Source: an uncultured Flavobacterium sp. (GTDB lineage Bacteria; Bacteroidota; Bacteroidia; Flavobacteriales; Flavobacteriaceae). Taken from it: DNA of 64,000 bases. The position numbers and the translations under genes were made by a program. The first letter of the stretch is position 1. Each line of letters starts with the position of its first letter. The notes beneath the pieces were generated by a model that was not told the origin of the DNA, made no database searches, and was given only the letters and a program-made list of their open reading frames with translations. The stretch spans positions 71,558 through 135,557 of the forward strand of contig NZ_OY730241.1 in the NCBI RefSeq assembly GCF_963422545.1, in the 5' to 3' direction. Shown piece after piece: positions 35,882 through 44,441 of the stretch.

Positions 35882-36490
35882 TTATTTTTTAAAAACTCCA
35901 AATGTAAAATTCTGAATAGTATCAAAAGGAGTTTTATGATCTATAGTAAAAGAATCCAACAACTTAAAATCTGGGCTGAATTGTGCTTTCAAAGCACTTT
36001 CTGAATATTGTTTAATCGGTATTCCACTGCATTTTGTAGGTCCTGATTCAGAAAAAGTTCCTATTACCAAAATACCATTATCATTAATTCCGTCTTTGGC
36101 GACTTGCAAATAAGATGCAATATCCTGCTCCTCTGTCAAAAAGTGAAAAGCCGCTCGATCGTACCAAAAATCATACTTAACAGTAGGCTTAAAATCTGTT
36201 ATATCACTAACGATCCAATTTACCTTTTCTGAATCGTTTGATAAACGCTTTTTAGCTTTAGTAATCGCTTCTTCAGAAATATCCAAAACTGTAATGTTTT
36301 TATATCCCAATTGTAACAAATGATCTACAAAAAAACTATCACCACCACCAATATCAATAATAGCAGCATCTAACGGAATAGTATATTGTTGCAACAAATC
36401 CAATGAAGTTTGAGGAATCGGTTGATACCAACTAACTTCTGTAAGCGTTTTGGTTTGATAAATATTTTCCCAATGTTTCTTCTTATCCAT
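35882..36490 (-). CDS. Class I SAM-dependent methyltransferase
   Basis: A 202-residue methyltransferase. Motif I, IIDIGGGDSFFVDHLL, with the acidic end of strand 2 in TVLDISEEAI, and a motif II-like VNWIVSDITDF fit the Rossmann-like class I fold. The N-terminus HWENIYQTKTLTEVSWYQ is typical of a widespread family of small methyltransferases annotated as thiopurine- or tellurite-resistance-like. The substrate is unknown. The gene is convergent with GH130 (9 bp between stops) and divergent from oxyR. Confidence 0.87.
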   Translation of the reverse strand: MDKKKHWENIYQTKTLTEVSWYQPIPQTSLDLLQQYTIPLDAAIIDIGGGDSFFVDHLLQLGYKNITVLDISEEAITKAKKRLSNDSEKVNWIVSDITDFKPTVKYDFWYDRAAFHFLTEEQDIASYLQVAKDGINDNGILVIGTFSESGPTKCSGIPIKQYSESALKAQFSPDFKLLDSFTIDHKTPFDTIQNFTFGVFKK

Positions 36491-36707
36491 TTCTTTATGC
36501 TGTAATTAAAATTTCTAATATTCTAAACCGATCTTTGTCTTCCGCAAAAGTATAAATTCAAATCTATTCAACTTATTTATTGAATAAATTATTAATCTTT
36601 CAAAACAAATCATCAATTAAATCATCTCTCTCCACACTCAAATTGAGCATGATAATTTTATATTATAAATCTATAATTTTCTATCTTTATAAAAATATTT
36701 TATAACA

Positions 36708-37673
36708 ATGACCATTCAGCAACTAAAATATATTGTAGCATTAGACGAAGAACGTCATTTTGCTCGAGCCGCCGAAGTTTGTATGGTAACACAGCCAGGA
36801 CTAACGATACAGTTAAAAAATCTTGAAGAAGAAATTGGAATCAAAATTTTTGATCGAAATAAAGTGCCTTTAACGCCAACTTTACTCGGAATTGAAATTA
36901 TAAATCGGGCAAAAAAAATTCTTCGCGAAGCCGATGAAATTCGGGATTTTGTGCTTAATGAAAAGAACAAGCTTGAAGGAGAAGTTAAAATCGGGATAAT
37001 TTCGACATTATCGCCATATCTGATTCCGCTTTTTATTAAGGCAATGAAAATAGCAACGCCAAAAATGCAGTTCATCATAAAAGAAGCCAATACAGGACAA
37101 TTGATGAATGATGTTACCACAGGAGCTCTTGATGTAGCAATTATGGCAACACCTACCGGAAACCCTAATTTGATTGAACATCCCGTTTTTAAAGAACCTT
37201 TTGTTGCTTATCTAAATGCAGTGCATCCAATGGCAGCAGAATCGCATTATGAATTACAGCCTTCAGACAGAGCTGAATTGCTTTTACTTCAAAACGAATA
37301 TTGTTATAATGCACAGCTACTGGACATTTGCGACATTAAAAATACCGGAAAAATCAAAGATCAGTTCAGTTATGATATCAGCTCAATCGAAACCTTAAAA
37401 AATCTGGTTCGGGCGCAATTAGGATTCGCTATTATCCCACAACTCTCAATGATTAATGAAACCGAAACAGGACTTTTTAAACATTTTAAAGAACCAAAAC
37501 CCGTACGCGAAATCAGCCTTGTAGTATCTGATACTTTTTCGAAGAAATTATTACTCGAAAAAATGAATGAAGCAATCTGGAATTGCCTTCCGGAATCCTT
37601 GCAGCAAAATTTTTCTTACCGAAAAATAAGATGGAACGATTCTCCTTATTTTATAAAATCAACTACAAAATAG
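36708..37673 (+). CDS. oxyR: OxyR-type LysR family peroxide sensor
   Basis: A 321-residue LysR regulator. The helix-turn-helix is at residues about 5-60 (HFARAAEVCMVTQPGLTIQLKNLEEEIG). The effector domain contains Cys199 and Cys208 in EYCYNAQLLDICDI, the same positions and spacing as the redox pair of E. coli OxyR. Oxidation by hydrogen peroxide should form a disulfide and switch the protein to activating peroxide-defence genes. An OsmC-type peroxidase gene 1.1 kb downstream fits as a target, though it has its own promoter on the other strand. The gene is single and divergent from the methyltransferase. Confidence 0.9.
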   Translation: MTIQQLKYIVALDEERHFARAAEVCMVTQPGLTIQLKNLEEEIGIKIFDRNKVPLTPTLLGIEIINRAKKILREADEIRDFVLNEKNKLEGEVKIGIISTLSPYLIPLFIKAMKIATPKMQFIIKEANTGQLMNDVTTGALDVAIMATPTGNPNLIEHPVFKEPFVAYLNAVHPMAAESHYELQPSDRAELLLLQNEYCYNAQLLDICDIKNTGKIKDQFSYDISSIETLKNLVRAQLGFAIIPQLSMINETETGLFKHFKEPKPVREISLVVSDTFSKKLLLEKMNEAIWNCLPESLQQNFSYRKIRWNDSPYFIKSTTK

Positions 37674-37694
37674 AAAATTGAATGTCTATATTCT

Positions 37695-37845
37695 GTGCCG
37701 TTAGGCACTAAATATTGGTAGAAAAGATAAATTGGAATAGAATTAGCGTGCCGTAGGTACGCAACAAAATGATGCTATTGCGTACCTACGGCACGCCAAT
37801 GAATTTTGAATCTAATGGCTACCAATATTTAGTGCCTAACGGCAC
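37695..37845. repeat. Palindromic repeat element, copy 1 (intact)
   Basis: This 151-bp element has a perfect 27-bp outer inverted repeat (37695-37721 and 37819-37845, beginning GTGCCGTTAGGCAC) and, inside, a perfect 17-bp inverted repeat (37746-37762 and 37780-37796, GCGTGCCGTAGGTACGC) around a 17-base loop. A second copy lies at 47439-47811. No coding function; it resembles a REP/MITE-type intergenic palindrome. Confidence 0.9.
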
Positions 37846-37875
37846 ATTTAAAATCTTAACTTACATAAACATAAA

Positions 37876-37909
37876 AAAAGCCGAAACACTTTTCAGTATT
37901 TCGGCTTTT
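37876..37909. terminator. Terminator between oxyR and the alpha/beta hydrolase gene
   Basis: AAAAGCCGAAA (37876-37886) pairs with TTTCGGCTTTT (37899-37909). A-run and T-run on the two sides suit the convergent neighbours. Confidence 0.85.
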
Positions 37910-37929
37910 GTATCAATAAAATTATCGGA

Positions 37930-38727
37930 TTATTTTGCGCTTAAATCTTTAGCTGCACCAATAATTACATTAGCGACTGCCTCAGGTTGTGACATAAAAA
38001 CACAGTGGCTTCCTTTAATTTCTGTAGCTTTGGTTTTAGAACGTTTGTACATTGCACGTTGAATAGAAGGATCAATACTTTTATCTTGTGTTGCAATTAC
38101 AGCATAAGCCGGTTTATCTTTCCATGCAGCTTTTGTGATAGGTGTTGTAAATCCTTTGGCATAAAAAGCCCCTTGTGATGCATACATAAACGCAGCTTCC
38201 TCTTTGCTTACGTCAGCACAAAATCCTGCATGAAATTTAGCTTGGTCATAATAAACAATACCTTTATCATTTGGAGCCAAAACACCATTTTCAGGAGCCG
38301 GAGGCGCAGTTTGTAACCATTGCAATGCCGATTCTCCGTTATCAGGCTGAAAAGCCGCTACATAAACCAATCCAACAACATTAGGATGATTTCCTGCCTC
38401 AGTAATTACAGCACCTCCCCAAGAATGTCCTACCAAAATTGTTGGCCCATCCTGATTATCCAATACCACTTTTGTTGCTGCTACATCATCTTCAAGAGAG
38501 CTTAATGGGTTTTGAACTATAGTTACTTTATATCCTTTTTTTGAAAGTACATCATATAAACTTCTCCAACCAGAGCCATCAGCGAAAGCTCCGTGTACCA
38601 AAACCACATTTTTAACCTTTGTAGGCGCCATTTGTGCATTTGCATTTGTAGCAAATAAAATACTCATAATTAATGCTGCAGACAAGAATAAACGATTCAA
38701 TTGTCTTTTTAAAATTGCTGTTTTCAT
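37930..38727 (-). CDS. Secreted alpha/beta hydrolase
   Basis: A 265-residue exported hydrolase. The signal peptide covers about 1-31 (ending NANAQ). VVLVHGAFADGSGW carries the oxyanion hole, GHSWGGAV the nucleophile elbow (Ser in GHSWG), VIATQDKSIDP the probable acid and GSHCVF the base. It resembles the salicylate-esterase or HNL-like subgroup often labelled alpha/beta hydrolase or arylesterase. The substrate is not known. It lies 69 bp downstream of osmC on the same strand and may share its transcript. Confidence 0.88.
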   Translation of the reverse strand: MKTAILKRQLNRLFLSAALIMSILFATNANAQMAPTKVKNVVLVHGAFADGSGWRSLYDVLSKKGYKVTIVQNPLSSLEDDVAATKVVLDNQDGPTILVGHSWGGAVITEAGNHPNVVGLVYVAAFQPDNGESALQWLQTAPPAPENGVLAPNDKGIVYYDQAKFHAGFCADVSKEEAAFMYASQGAFYAKGFTTPITKAAWKDKPAYAVIATQDKSIDPSIQRAMYKRSKTKATEIKGSHCVFMSQPEAVANVIIGAAKDLSAK

Positions 38728-38796
38728 GTTTTTATTATTTAAAATGTTAATGATTAGATATATTAAAGTTATAAAATTTTATTAAAATATTAATTA

Positions 38797-39216
38797 TCAA
38801 GAAATTAGATTTAATTTTAAAACAATCTCAGTGTTAAGCAATTTTGAAATTGGGCAAATTTCTTTTGCTTTTTGAGCTGTTTTTTCAAAATCCTCTGTTG
38901 AAATTCCGGGAACCAATCCTGTAAGTTCAAGAGTAATTAAAGTAATTGTACCATCTTCAAAAGTTACTTTGGCAGTTGTGTTAAGATCTTCCGGTACAAA
39001 ACCGGCCTCTGATAATAAAAAGCTCAATTGCATTGTAAAACATCCTGCATGTGCCGCAGCGATTAATTCTTCAGGATTAGTTCCTACTCCTTCTGCAAAA
39101 CGGGTTTTAAAAGACAGTTGAGCATTGTTTAATGTAGTACTTTGTGTAGTAATGGTTCCATTTCCTTCCATTCCTGTACCTTTCCAGTTTGCATTTGCGT
39201 TTCTTGTAAATTTCAT
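38797..39216 (-). CDS. osmC: OsmC family organic hydroperoxide reductase
   Basis: This 139-residue protein is a thiol peroxidase of the OsmC/Ohr family that reduces organic hydroperoxides with a reactive cysteine pair. Cys59 in AAAHAGCFTMQLSF and Cys121 in AKEICPISKLL are in the canonical places, and Arg39 in FKTRFAEG and Glu49-Glu50 help activate the peroxidatic cysteine. The length is normal. An oxyR gene lies nearby, which suggests peroxide control. Downstream on the same strand is the secreted alpha/beta hydrolase. Confidence 0.92.
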   Translation of the reverse strand: MKFTRNANANWKGTGMEGNGTITTQSTTLNNAQLSFKTRFAEGVGTNPEELIAAAHAGCFTMQLSFLLSEAGFVPEDLNTTAKVTFEDGTITLITLELTGLVPGISTEDFEKTAQKAKEICPISKLLNTEIVLKLNLIS

Positions 39217-39566
39217 GACTAAAGTTTTTAATGTTATAAATTTTTGATTTTCAAATAATTGTTCTGATTTGATGAGACAAATGTATGGCGGTTATCTTCA
39301 TTAATCAAATTGATAATTTTGTAGTCTTATAAATATAATTTATAATCTTGATTCGTAATTTCAGTAATTGCCCGTCTTTTAAGGAAATATTCAAAACATC
39401 CATTTAACTGCTCTCACACAATTATTTTCGAAGTATTCTTAACCAACTTTAAAAACCTCATTTTTTTGAGAATTAATTTTCCTCTAAAGACAATAAATTC
39501 CCTTCAATAAATGTTATCTAAATAGGCATTAATCAGTTTTTAATGCTTTAAATTAATTTAAGAAGT
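39217..39566. other. Divergent regulatory interval with an inverted repeat
   Basis: This 350-bp interval lies between the divergent osmC and secreted-protein genes. TTATAAAT/ATTTATAA around ATA (39327-39345) is a perfect dyad about 110 bp before the osmC start; related TATAAAT/TATAAT sequence lies before oxyR at 36660-36695. It could be an OxyR-type site, but AT-rich background makes this weak. No gene was seen. Confidence 0.35.
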
Positions 39567-40160
39567 ATGAAAAAAATATTGTTTATAATTATTATAACCG
39601 GGGTTTCTCTACAAGGATTTGCACAAAAAGAAGTGGATGGTAAATACAAACCAATTCCATCTACAAATTCTGAGATTAAAGAAATTCTGCCACCAAAAGA
39701 AACACCGCCAAATGTAGACCCACCGCCTGTAAAAGAACCAACTGTTTTAAAAATCAATCCTGATGATCTCTATAAAAATAACAGTCTGTATAAACGTGAA
39801 GCCAATGTTGAAGGTATTTTTTACAGAAGAAATGAATATTTAGGAAGTTATGTAACCAATACAACTGTTTCTACAGTTCGTTATCGCGACGCCGCCTTTG
39901 TAGACGGCGATAAAATCAGAGTTTATTTGAATGATAAAGTGATTGAAAAAGAAGTAAGTTTAAACAGTGATTTTCAAGGATTTAAGATAAACCTGGTAAA
40001 AGGAATTAATAAAATTGATTTTGAAGCTTTAAATGAAGGTTCTGCATCACCAAATACAGCCGAATTTCAAGTTTATGATGATAAAGGTGCTGTAATCAAA
40101 GCCAGCCAATGGAATGTTGGTACTGGTTATAAAGCTACTATTATATTATATAAAGAATAA
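39567..40160 (+). CDS. Exported protein of unknown function
   Basis: A 197-residue protein with a signal peptide (about 1-19, ending QGFAQ). A Pro- and Lys-rich linker (about 25-60, with PPKETPPNVDPPPVKEP) leads to a single beta-sandwich-like domain (about 85-197) with VRYRDAAFVDGDKIRVYLNDKVI and GINKIDFEALNEGSASPNTAEFQVYDDKG. The latter pattern occurs in Bacteroidota secreted proteins with no known role. It has no C-terminal T9SS tail. A terminator follows 30 bp downstream. Confidence 0.75.
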   Translation: MKKILFIIIITGVSLQGFAQKEVDGKYKPIPSTNSEIKEILPPKETPPNVDPPPVKEPTVLKINPDDLYKNNSLYKREANVEGIFYRRNEYLGSYVTNTTVSTVRYRDAAFVDGDKIRVYLNDKVIEKEVSLNSDFQGFKINLVKGINKIDFEALNEGSASPNTAEFQVYDDKGAVIKASQWNVGTGYKATIILYKE

Positions 40161-40190
40161 AAACTGCAATTTTCTAATTGAATACAAAAA

Positions 40191-40226
40191 ACCCCATTCG
40201 CCGTAGACTCCGACGAATGGGATTTT
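40191..40226. terminator. Terminator between convergent genes
   Basis: AACCCCATTCG ending at 40200 pairs with CGAATGGG at 40214-40221, with A-runs before and a T-run after. It serves the secreted-protein gene and probably the end of the efflux operon on the opposite strand. Confidence 0.75.
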
Positions 40227-40248
40227 TGTTTTCTAACTCTTCTTTACG

Positions 40249-41367
40249 CTAAGATGTTTTTCGATAATTAAAAATTGCAGCAAAATTCAATACAATTGCA
40301 AACCCTATTATAATCAGGATATGTTTTGAAATGTCCCTAAAACCACTTCCTTTTATAACCACCATTCTCATTACATCTATAAAATAACTTATTGGGTTAA
40401 ATTTCGAAACCGTTTTTGCCCAATCCGGCATACTGTCAATTGGTGTAAACAAACCACCCATTAAAACAAAAATCATAACAAAGAAAAACATAATAAGCAT
40501 CGCTTGCTGCTGCGTTTCGCAAATGGTTGAGATCAACAAACCAAAACCTAAAATTGCCAATAAATAAACAGATACAAAGGTGTACAAAACCAACAGATTT
40601 CCTAACGGAACTATGCTGTAAAACAACCATCCAACCAATAATCCTAAGGTAAAAACAACATTGCCAAGAATCCAGAACGGAATCAATTTTCCTAATATAA
40701 AATGATATTTCTTTACAGGAGAAACGTTAATTTGTTCGATTGTTCCGGCCTCTTTTTCTTTTACAATATTCAATGCCGATAAAAATCCGCCAACAAGCGT
40801 TACCAAAATCGCCAGAATTCCCGGAACCATATACAATCTATAATTCAAGTGCGGATTATACCAATTTGAAGAAGTAATTTCTATTTGCGGAATTGGATTA
40901 AAACTACCTTTTGGATTATTCTTTACCCTTAGATTACTATTATAATCTCTTATAATGTTAGCAATATATCCTGCACCCAAACCCGCTTTTGTTCCGTTAA
41001 TAGCATTCACGCCAATAAAAAGCTGTTGATAATTTTCGCGTACCAAATCTTGTTCAAATCCGTGTGGAATTTCCAGAACTAAATCGGCACGATCTTCTTC
41101 AATCTGAGTAAAAGCCTGCTTATAAGAGTCATTATAACTGCGAAGTTTAAAATATCCCGAAGCAATAACTTTATTAATCAAATCTCTCGAGTAATCAGAT
41201 CGATCATGATCTACAACTGCCAGATTGATATTCTTAATTTCATAATTAGCGGCAAGCGGCAAAATAATAAGCTCTACAACAGGCATTACCATTATCACTG
41301 CCAATATAGCACGATTGCGGAATATTTGCTTGAACTCTTTGATGAGCAAAAATTTTATGATTCTCAT
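40249..41367 (-). CDS. ABC-2 type efflux permease
   Basis: A 372-residue membrane permease with one N-terminal helix (about 20-40), a periplasmic domain of about 130 residues, and five helices from about 175 on. The motif LVTLVGGFLSALNIVKEKEAGTIEQINVSPVKKYHFILGKL is the ABC-2 permease signature after the first helix of the core. It pairs with the permease gene before it, sharing one base, and with the two ATPases further upstream. It should form the inner-membrane pore of a tripartite pump similar to YhhJ/YbhR. Confidence 0.9.
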   Translation of the reverse strand: MRIIKFLLIKEFKQIFRNRAILAVIMVMPVVELIILPLAANYEIKNINLAVVDHDRSDYSRDLINKVIASGYFKLRSYNDSYKQAFTQIEEDRADLVLEIPHGFEQDLVRENYQQLFIGVNAINGTKAGLGAGYIANIIRDYNSNLRVKNNPKGSFNPIPQIEITSSNWYNPHLNYRLYMVPGILAILVTLVGGFLSALNIVKEKEAGTIEQINVSPVKKYHFILGKLIPFWILGNVVFTLGLLVGWLFYSIVPLGNLLVLYTFVSVYLLAILGFGLLISTICETQQQAMLIMFFFVMIFVLMGGLFTPIDSMPDWAKTVSKFNPISYFIDVMRMVVIKGSGFRDISKHILIIIGFAIVLNFAAIFNYRKTS

Positions 41368-42470
41368 TACAAACGTATTTTAAAGCTTTTAAGGCTAATT
41401 ATCAATAAGAAAACAGTAATCCCAAAGAGAATCAGAGTTTCTTTCCACACATACGAAAATCCTAATCCTTTAATCATAATTCCTTTTACGATGATATAAT
41501 ACCATTTTGAAGGAACTATATTCGAAAACCATTGCAAAGCGATTGGCATATTTTCTATCGGAAACATAAACCCACTAAAAAGCAGTGTAGGTAAAAGCAT
41601 TCCTATTAACGAAATCAACATTGCCGCTTGTTGCGAATCTGTTTTTACCGAAATAAAAATTCCTAGTGTTAAACAGGTTATAATAAACAAAGTACTTTCG
41701 GCAAAAAGCAGCAAAATATTTCCAACAATAGGAAGATCAAGCACAAAAACACTCAACAATAAAATAGAAATCACATTTACCATCGAAAGCAAAAGATACG
41801 GAACTGCTTTTGAGAGGATTACCATAAGAGGTTTAAAGGGAGAAACTAACAGAATTTCCATCGTTCCGTTTTCTTTTTCTTTCACTATAGAAATTGCCGT
41901 CATCATAACGCAAACGAGCATTAAAACCAAAGCCATAACACCGGGAACAAAGTTTGGAGCGCCTTTTAACTGCGGATTATACAACATTTTTACTTCGGGC
42001 TTAATTTGATACGGAACCGGATTGTTTTCGTTCATTTGTGCCTGATAATCGCCTATTATCGATGACACATAATTGGTTAATGTTGTCGCATTATTCGGGT
42101 CTGATGCGTCAGCAATAACCTGAATTTGCGCTTTGTTCTGATGTAACAACTGATTATTGAAACCTTCGGGAAATACGATTGCCATTTTTATTTCTCCGGT
42201 TCTAAAAGCTGCTTCGAGTGCTGCGCTTCCAGAAAGGCTTTTGGTGATTTCAAAATAACGACTCGCTTCGATTTTGGCGATGATTTCCTGTGAAGCTATA
42301 TCTTTAGCATAATCTACAACAACAATTTTCGAATTCTTTACTTCGTTTGTCAGCGCAAAACCAAAAATCAGGATTTGTACAACCGGCATCCCAAAAAGAA
42401 TAAACAATGTTTTTCTGTCGCGCAGTACGTGCAAAAACTCTTTCCTTACAAATGTCAAAAACTGTTTCAT
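41367..42470 (-). CDS. ABC-2 type efflux permease
   Basis: A 367-residue paralogue-like partner of the next permease, with the same layout: N-terminal helix (about 20-40), periplasmic domain, then helices with LVCVMMTAISIVKEKENGTMEILLVSPFKPLMVIL and MLLPTLLFSGFMFPIENMP. Two half-permeases with two ATPase genes are typical of the YbhFSR type of multidrug exporters. The start is 8 bp from the stop of the ATPase gene, indicating tight coupling. The exported compound is unknown. Confidence 0.9.
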   Translation of the reverse strand: MKQFLTFVRKEFLHVLRDRKTLFILFGMPVVQILIFGFALTNEVKNSKIVVVDYAKDIASQEIIAKIEASRYFEITKSLSGSAALEAAFRTGEIKMAIVFPEGFNNQLLHQNKAQIQVIADASDPNNATTLTNYVSSIIGDYQAQMNENNPVPYQIKPEVKMLYNPQLKGAPNFVPGVMALVLMLVCVMMTAISIVKEKENGTMEILLVSPFKPLMVILSKAVPYLLLSMVNVISILLLSVFVLDLPIVGNILLLFAESTLFIITCLTLGIFISVKTDSQQAAMLISLIGMLLPTLLFSGFMFPIENMPIALQWFSNIVPSKWYYIIVKGIMIKGLGFSYVWKETLILFGITVFLLIISLKSFKIRL

Positions 42471-42478
42471 ATCGCTAA

Positions 42479-43219
42479 TTATTCTCCTCGTTTTGCTTCT
42501 CTGGCAAGATGATAAAATACCTCGTCCATTGTTGTGGTGTTAAACTGCTTTTTCAAATTCGTTGGCGTGTCGAGCGCTTCTACCCTGCCGTCAACCATTA
42601 TTGAAACTCTGTTGCAATACTCCGCTTCGTCCATATAATGCGTCGTTACAAAAATGGTGATTCCGTTTGCCGAAGCTTCATAAATCAAGTCCCAAAACTG
42701 TCTGCGCGTAACAAGATCAACGCCTCCCGTAGGTTCGTCAAGAAATACAATCTCAGGTTTATGAATAATTGCTGTTGAAAATGCCAGTTTCTGTTTCCAT
42801 CCTAACGGAAGCGATGCTACCCTCTTATTTGCCTGATCTTCCATTCCTAATTGTTTCAACAATGACGCGCTATTTTCTTTAATGGCTAAATCTGAAAGTC
42901 CGTAGATTCCGGCGAAAAAATTAATATTTTCCTGCACCGTCAAATCATCATACAAAGAGAATTTCTGACTCATATAACCAATGCTTTTCTTTATTTTCTC
43001 GGTTTCTTTATAAACATTATATCCTGCAATTGTAGCTTCTCCCGAGGTTGGAACTGATAATCCGCATAACATTCGCATTGCGGTCGTTTTTCCTGCTCCA
43101 TTTGCTCCAAGAAAACCAAAAACCTCTCCTTTTTGCACGTCAAAAGTGATGGAATCTACAGCTGTAAAATCTCCAAATCGTTTGGTTAATGCGTTGCATG
43201 AAATTACTTTTTCGTTCAT
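42479..43219 (-). CDS. ABC transporter ATP-binding protein
   Basis: A 246-residue ATPase with Walker A GANGAGKTT (about residues 39-47), a Q-loop in GYMSQKFSLYDDLTV, a signature region modified to VASLPLGWKQKLAF, Walker B EIVFLDEPTGGVD and the H-loop TTHYMDEAEYC. The signature LPLGWKQ replaces LSGGxxQ, a variant seen in the second ATPase of YbhF-like exporters. A repeat-filled 313-bp spacer separates it from the other ATPase gene, although all lie on one strand. Confidence 0.92.
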   Translation of the reverse strand: MNEKVISCNALTKRFGDFTAVDSITFDVQKGEVFGFLGANGAGKTTAMRMLCGLSVPTSGEATIAGYNVYKETEKIKKSIGYMSQKFSLYDDLTVQENINFFAGIYGLSDLAIKENSASLLKQLGMEDQANKRVASLPLGWKQKLAFSTAIIHKPEIVFLDEPTGGVDLVTRRQFWDLIYEASANGITIFVTTHYMDEAEYCNRVSIMVDGRVEALDTPTNLKKQFNTTTMDEVFYHLAREAKRGE

Positions 43220-43532
43220 AAATACTGGTTTTAAACCGTTGGGGTGTCTTCTAAACCCGACAGGTTTTAAAAACCTGTCGGGTTTGATAATCTTTAAGCA
43301 AAAATCCCAATCTTTGTCGAGCTACTTGTGGAGATCCCTCGTTCCTCGGGATGACAAAAATGCGCTGACTATTTTTGAGTATAAACTATTGTTTATCGAC
43401 TATTGTCTATTACGACAGTTTAAGCGTTTTCTAAACCCGACAGGTTTTAAAAACCTGTCGGGTTTGACAATCTTTAGGCGTAAGCTTTGTCAAAGTTTTA
43501 AACTTTGACAAAGCTGAGAACCTTATTGATTT
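43220..43532. repeat. Repeat-filled spacer with three hairpins inside the efflux operon
   Basis: Two identical 33-bp palindromes (43253-43285 and 43433-43465, AAACCCGACAGGTTTT and its complement) are each followed by a matching GAYAATCTTTARGC tail. Between them is a TTGTCGAG...GGAGATCCCTCG-type segment, also repeat-like. A third palindrome (43483-43515, AGCTTTGTCAAAGTT) precedes the next gene. No promoter or gene is evident. Such hairpins may mark mRNA processing sites or be mobile debris. Confidence 0.85.
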
Positions 43533-44441
43533 TCAACTCAAAAGTTTAATAAAACTATCTTCAATCGTTACTTTAGCTTCTTTTATCTCAATATTTTTAA
43601 TTCCTTTACTTTCCAGAAACTGCAATAAATCTTCTTTATCAGGATTTTCTTTGAAAGAAAAATGCGCAAACTCTCCAAAAGCATAACTCGAAAGTCGGTT
43701 TGGGTATGATGCCAAAGCTTGTAAAAGCGGATACATTTCGGCAGCTTTTACTGCAAAAAGCGCATCAGGATAATTTCCAATTATATTTTTGGGCGTATCA
43801 ATCGACAGGATTTTTCCGTCTTGAATCAAAGCAATTCTATCGCAAAGATTGGCTTCATCCATATATGGCGTTGATACGATAATGGTAATATTCTGCTGTT
43901 TTAATTTCTTGAGCATTTCCCAAAATTCCTTTCTCGAAACGGGATCAACACCAGTTGTAGGTTCATCCAGAAACAACACATTTGGTTTGTGAATCAGGGC
44001 ACAGCACAAAGCTAGTTTCTGTTTCATTCCTCCTGACAATTTCCCTGCTCTTCGGGTTTTAAACGGTTCAATCTGAATGTAAATATCTTTGATTAAATCA
44101 TAATTTTCTTCAATCGTAGTTCCGAATAATGTGGCAAAAAAATTCAGATTTTCTTCCACAGTCAAATCCTGATACAACGAGAATTTCCCTGGCATATAAC
44201 CAATTGTATTTCTAATCGATTTAAAATCTTTTACCACATCAAGACCATCTACTGAAGCCGAACCCTTATCAGCAAGCAAAAGTGTTGTCAAAATTCTAAA
44301 AATACTGGTTTTTCCCGCGCCATCCGGACCAATTAATCCAAAAAGCTCGCCTTTATTTACCGAAAAGGAAACATCGTTTACGGCAACCTTTTTGTCCTTT
44401 CCGTAAGTTTTGACAATATTTTTTACAACAACAGATTCCAT
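43533..44441 (-). CDS. ABC transporter ATP-binding protein
   Basis: A 302-residue ATPase with Walker A GPDGAGKTS (about 38-46), Q-loop IGYMPGKFSLYQDLTV, signature KLSGGMKQKLAL, Walker B NVLFLDEPTTGVD and switch region STPYMDEANLC, where Thr-Pro replaces the usual Thr-His of the H-loop. The last 65 residues form a C-terminal extension found in exporter ATPases of this group. Its stop-side neighbour is the other ATPase across a repeat region; its start shares a base with the HlyD gene stop. The unusual H-loop suggests that this site may be less active than that of its partner. Confidence 0.92.
   Translation of the reverse strand: MESVVVKNIVKTYGKDKKVAVNDVSFSVNKGELFGLIGPDGAGKTSIFRILTTLLLADKGSASVDGLDVVKDFKSIRNTIGYMPGKFSLYQDLTVEENLNFFATLFGTTIEENYDLIKDIYIQIEPFKTRRAGKLSGGMKQKLALCCALIHKPNVLFLDEPTTGVDPVSRKEFWEMLKKLKQQNITIIVSTPYMDEANLCDRIALIQDGKILSIDTPKNIIGNYPDALFAVKAAEMYPLLQALASYPNRLSSYAFGEFAHFSFKENPDKEDLLQFLESKGIKNIEIKEAKVTIEDSFIKLLS

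Noticed and set aside
37769..38062. Plus-strand frame of 97 codons
   Set aside because: It crosses the palindromic element and the terminator and runs antisense into the alpha/beta hydrolase.
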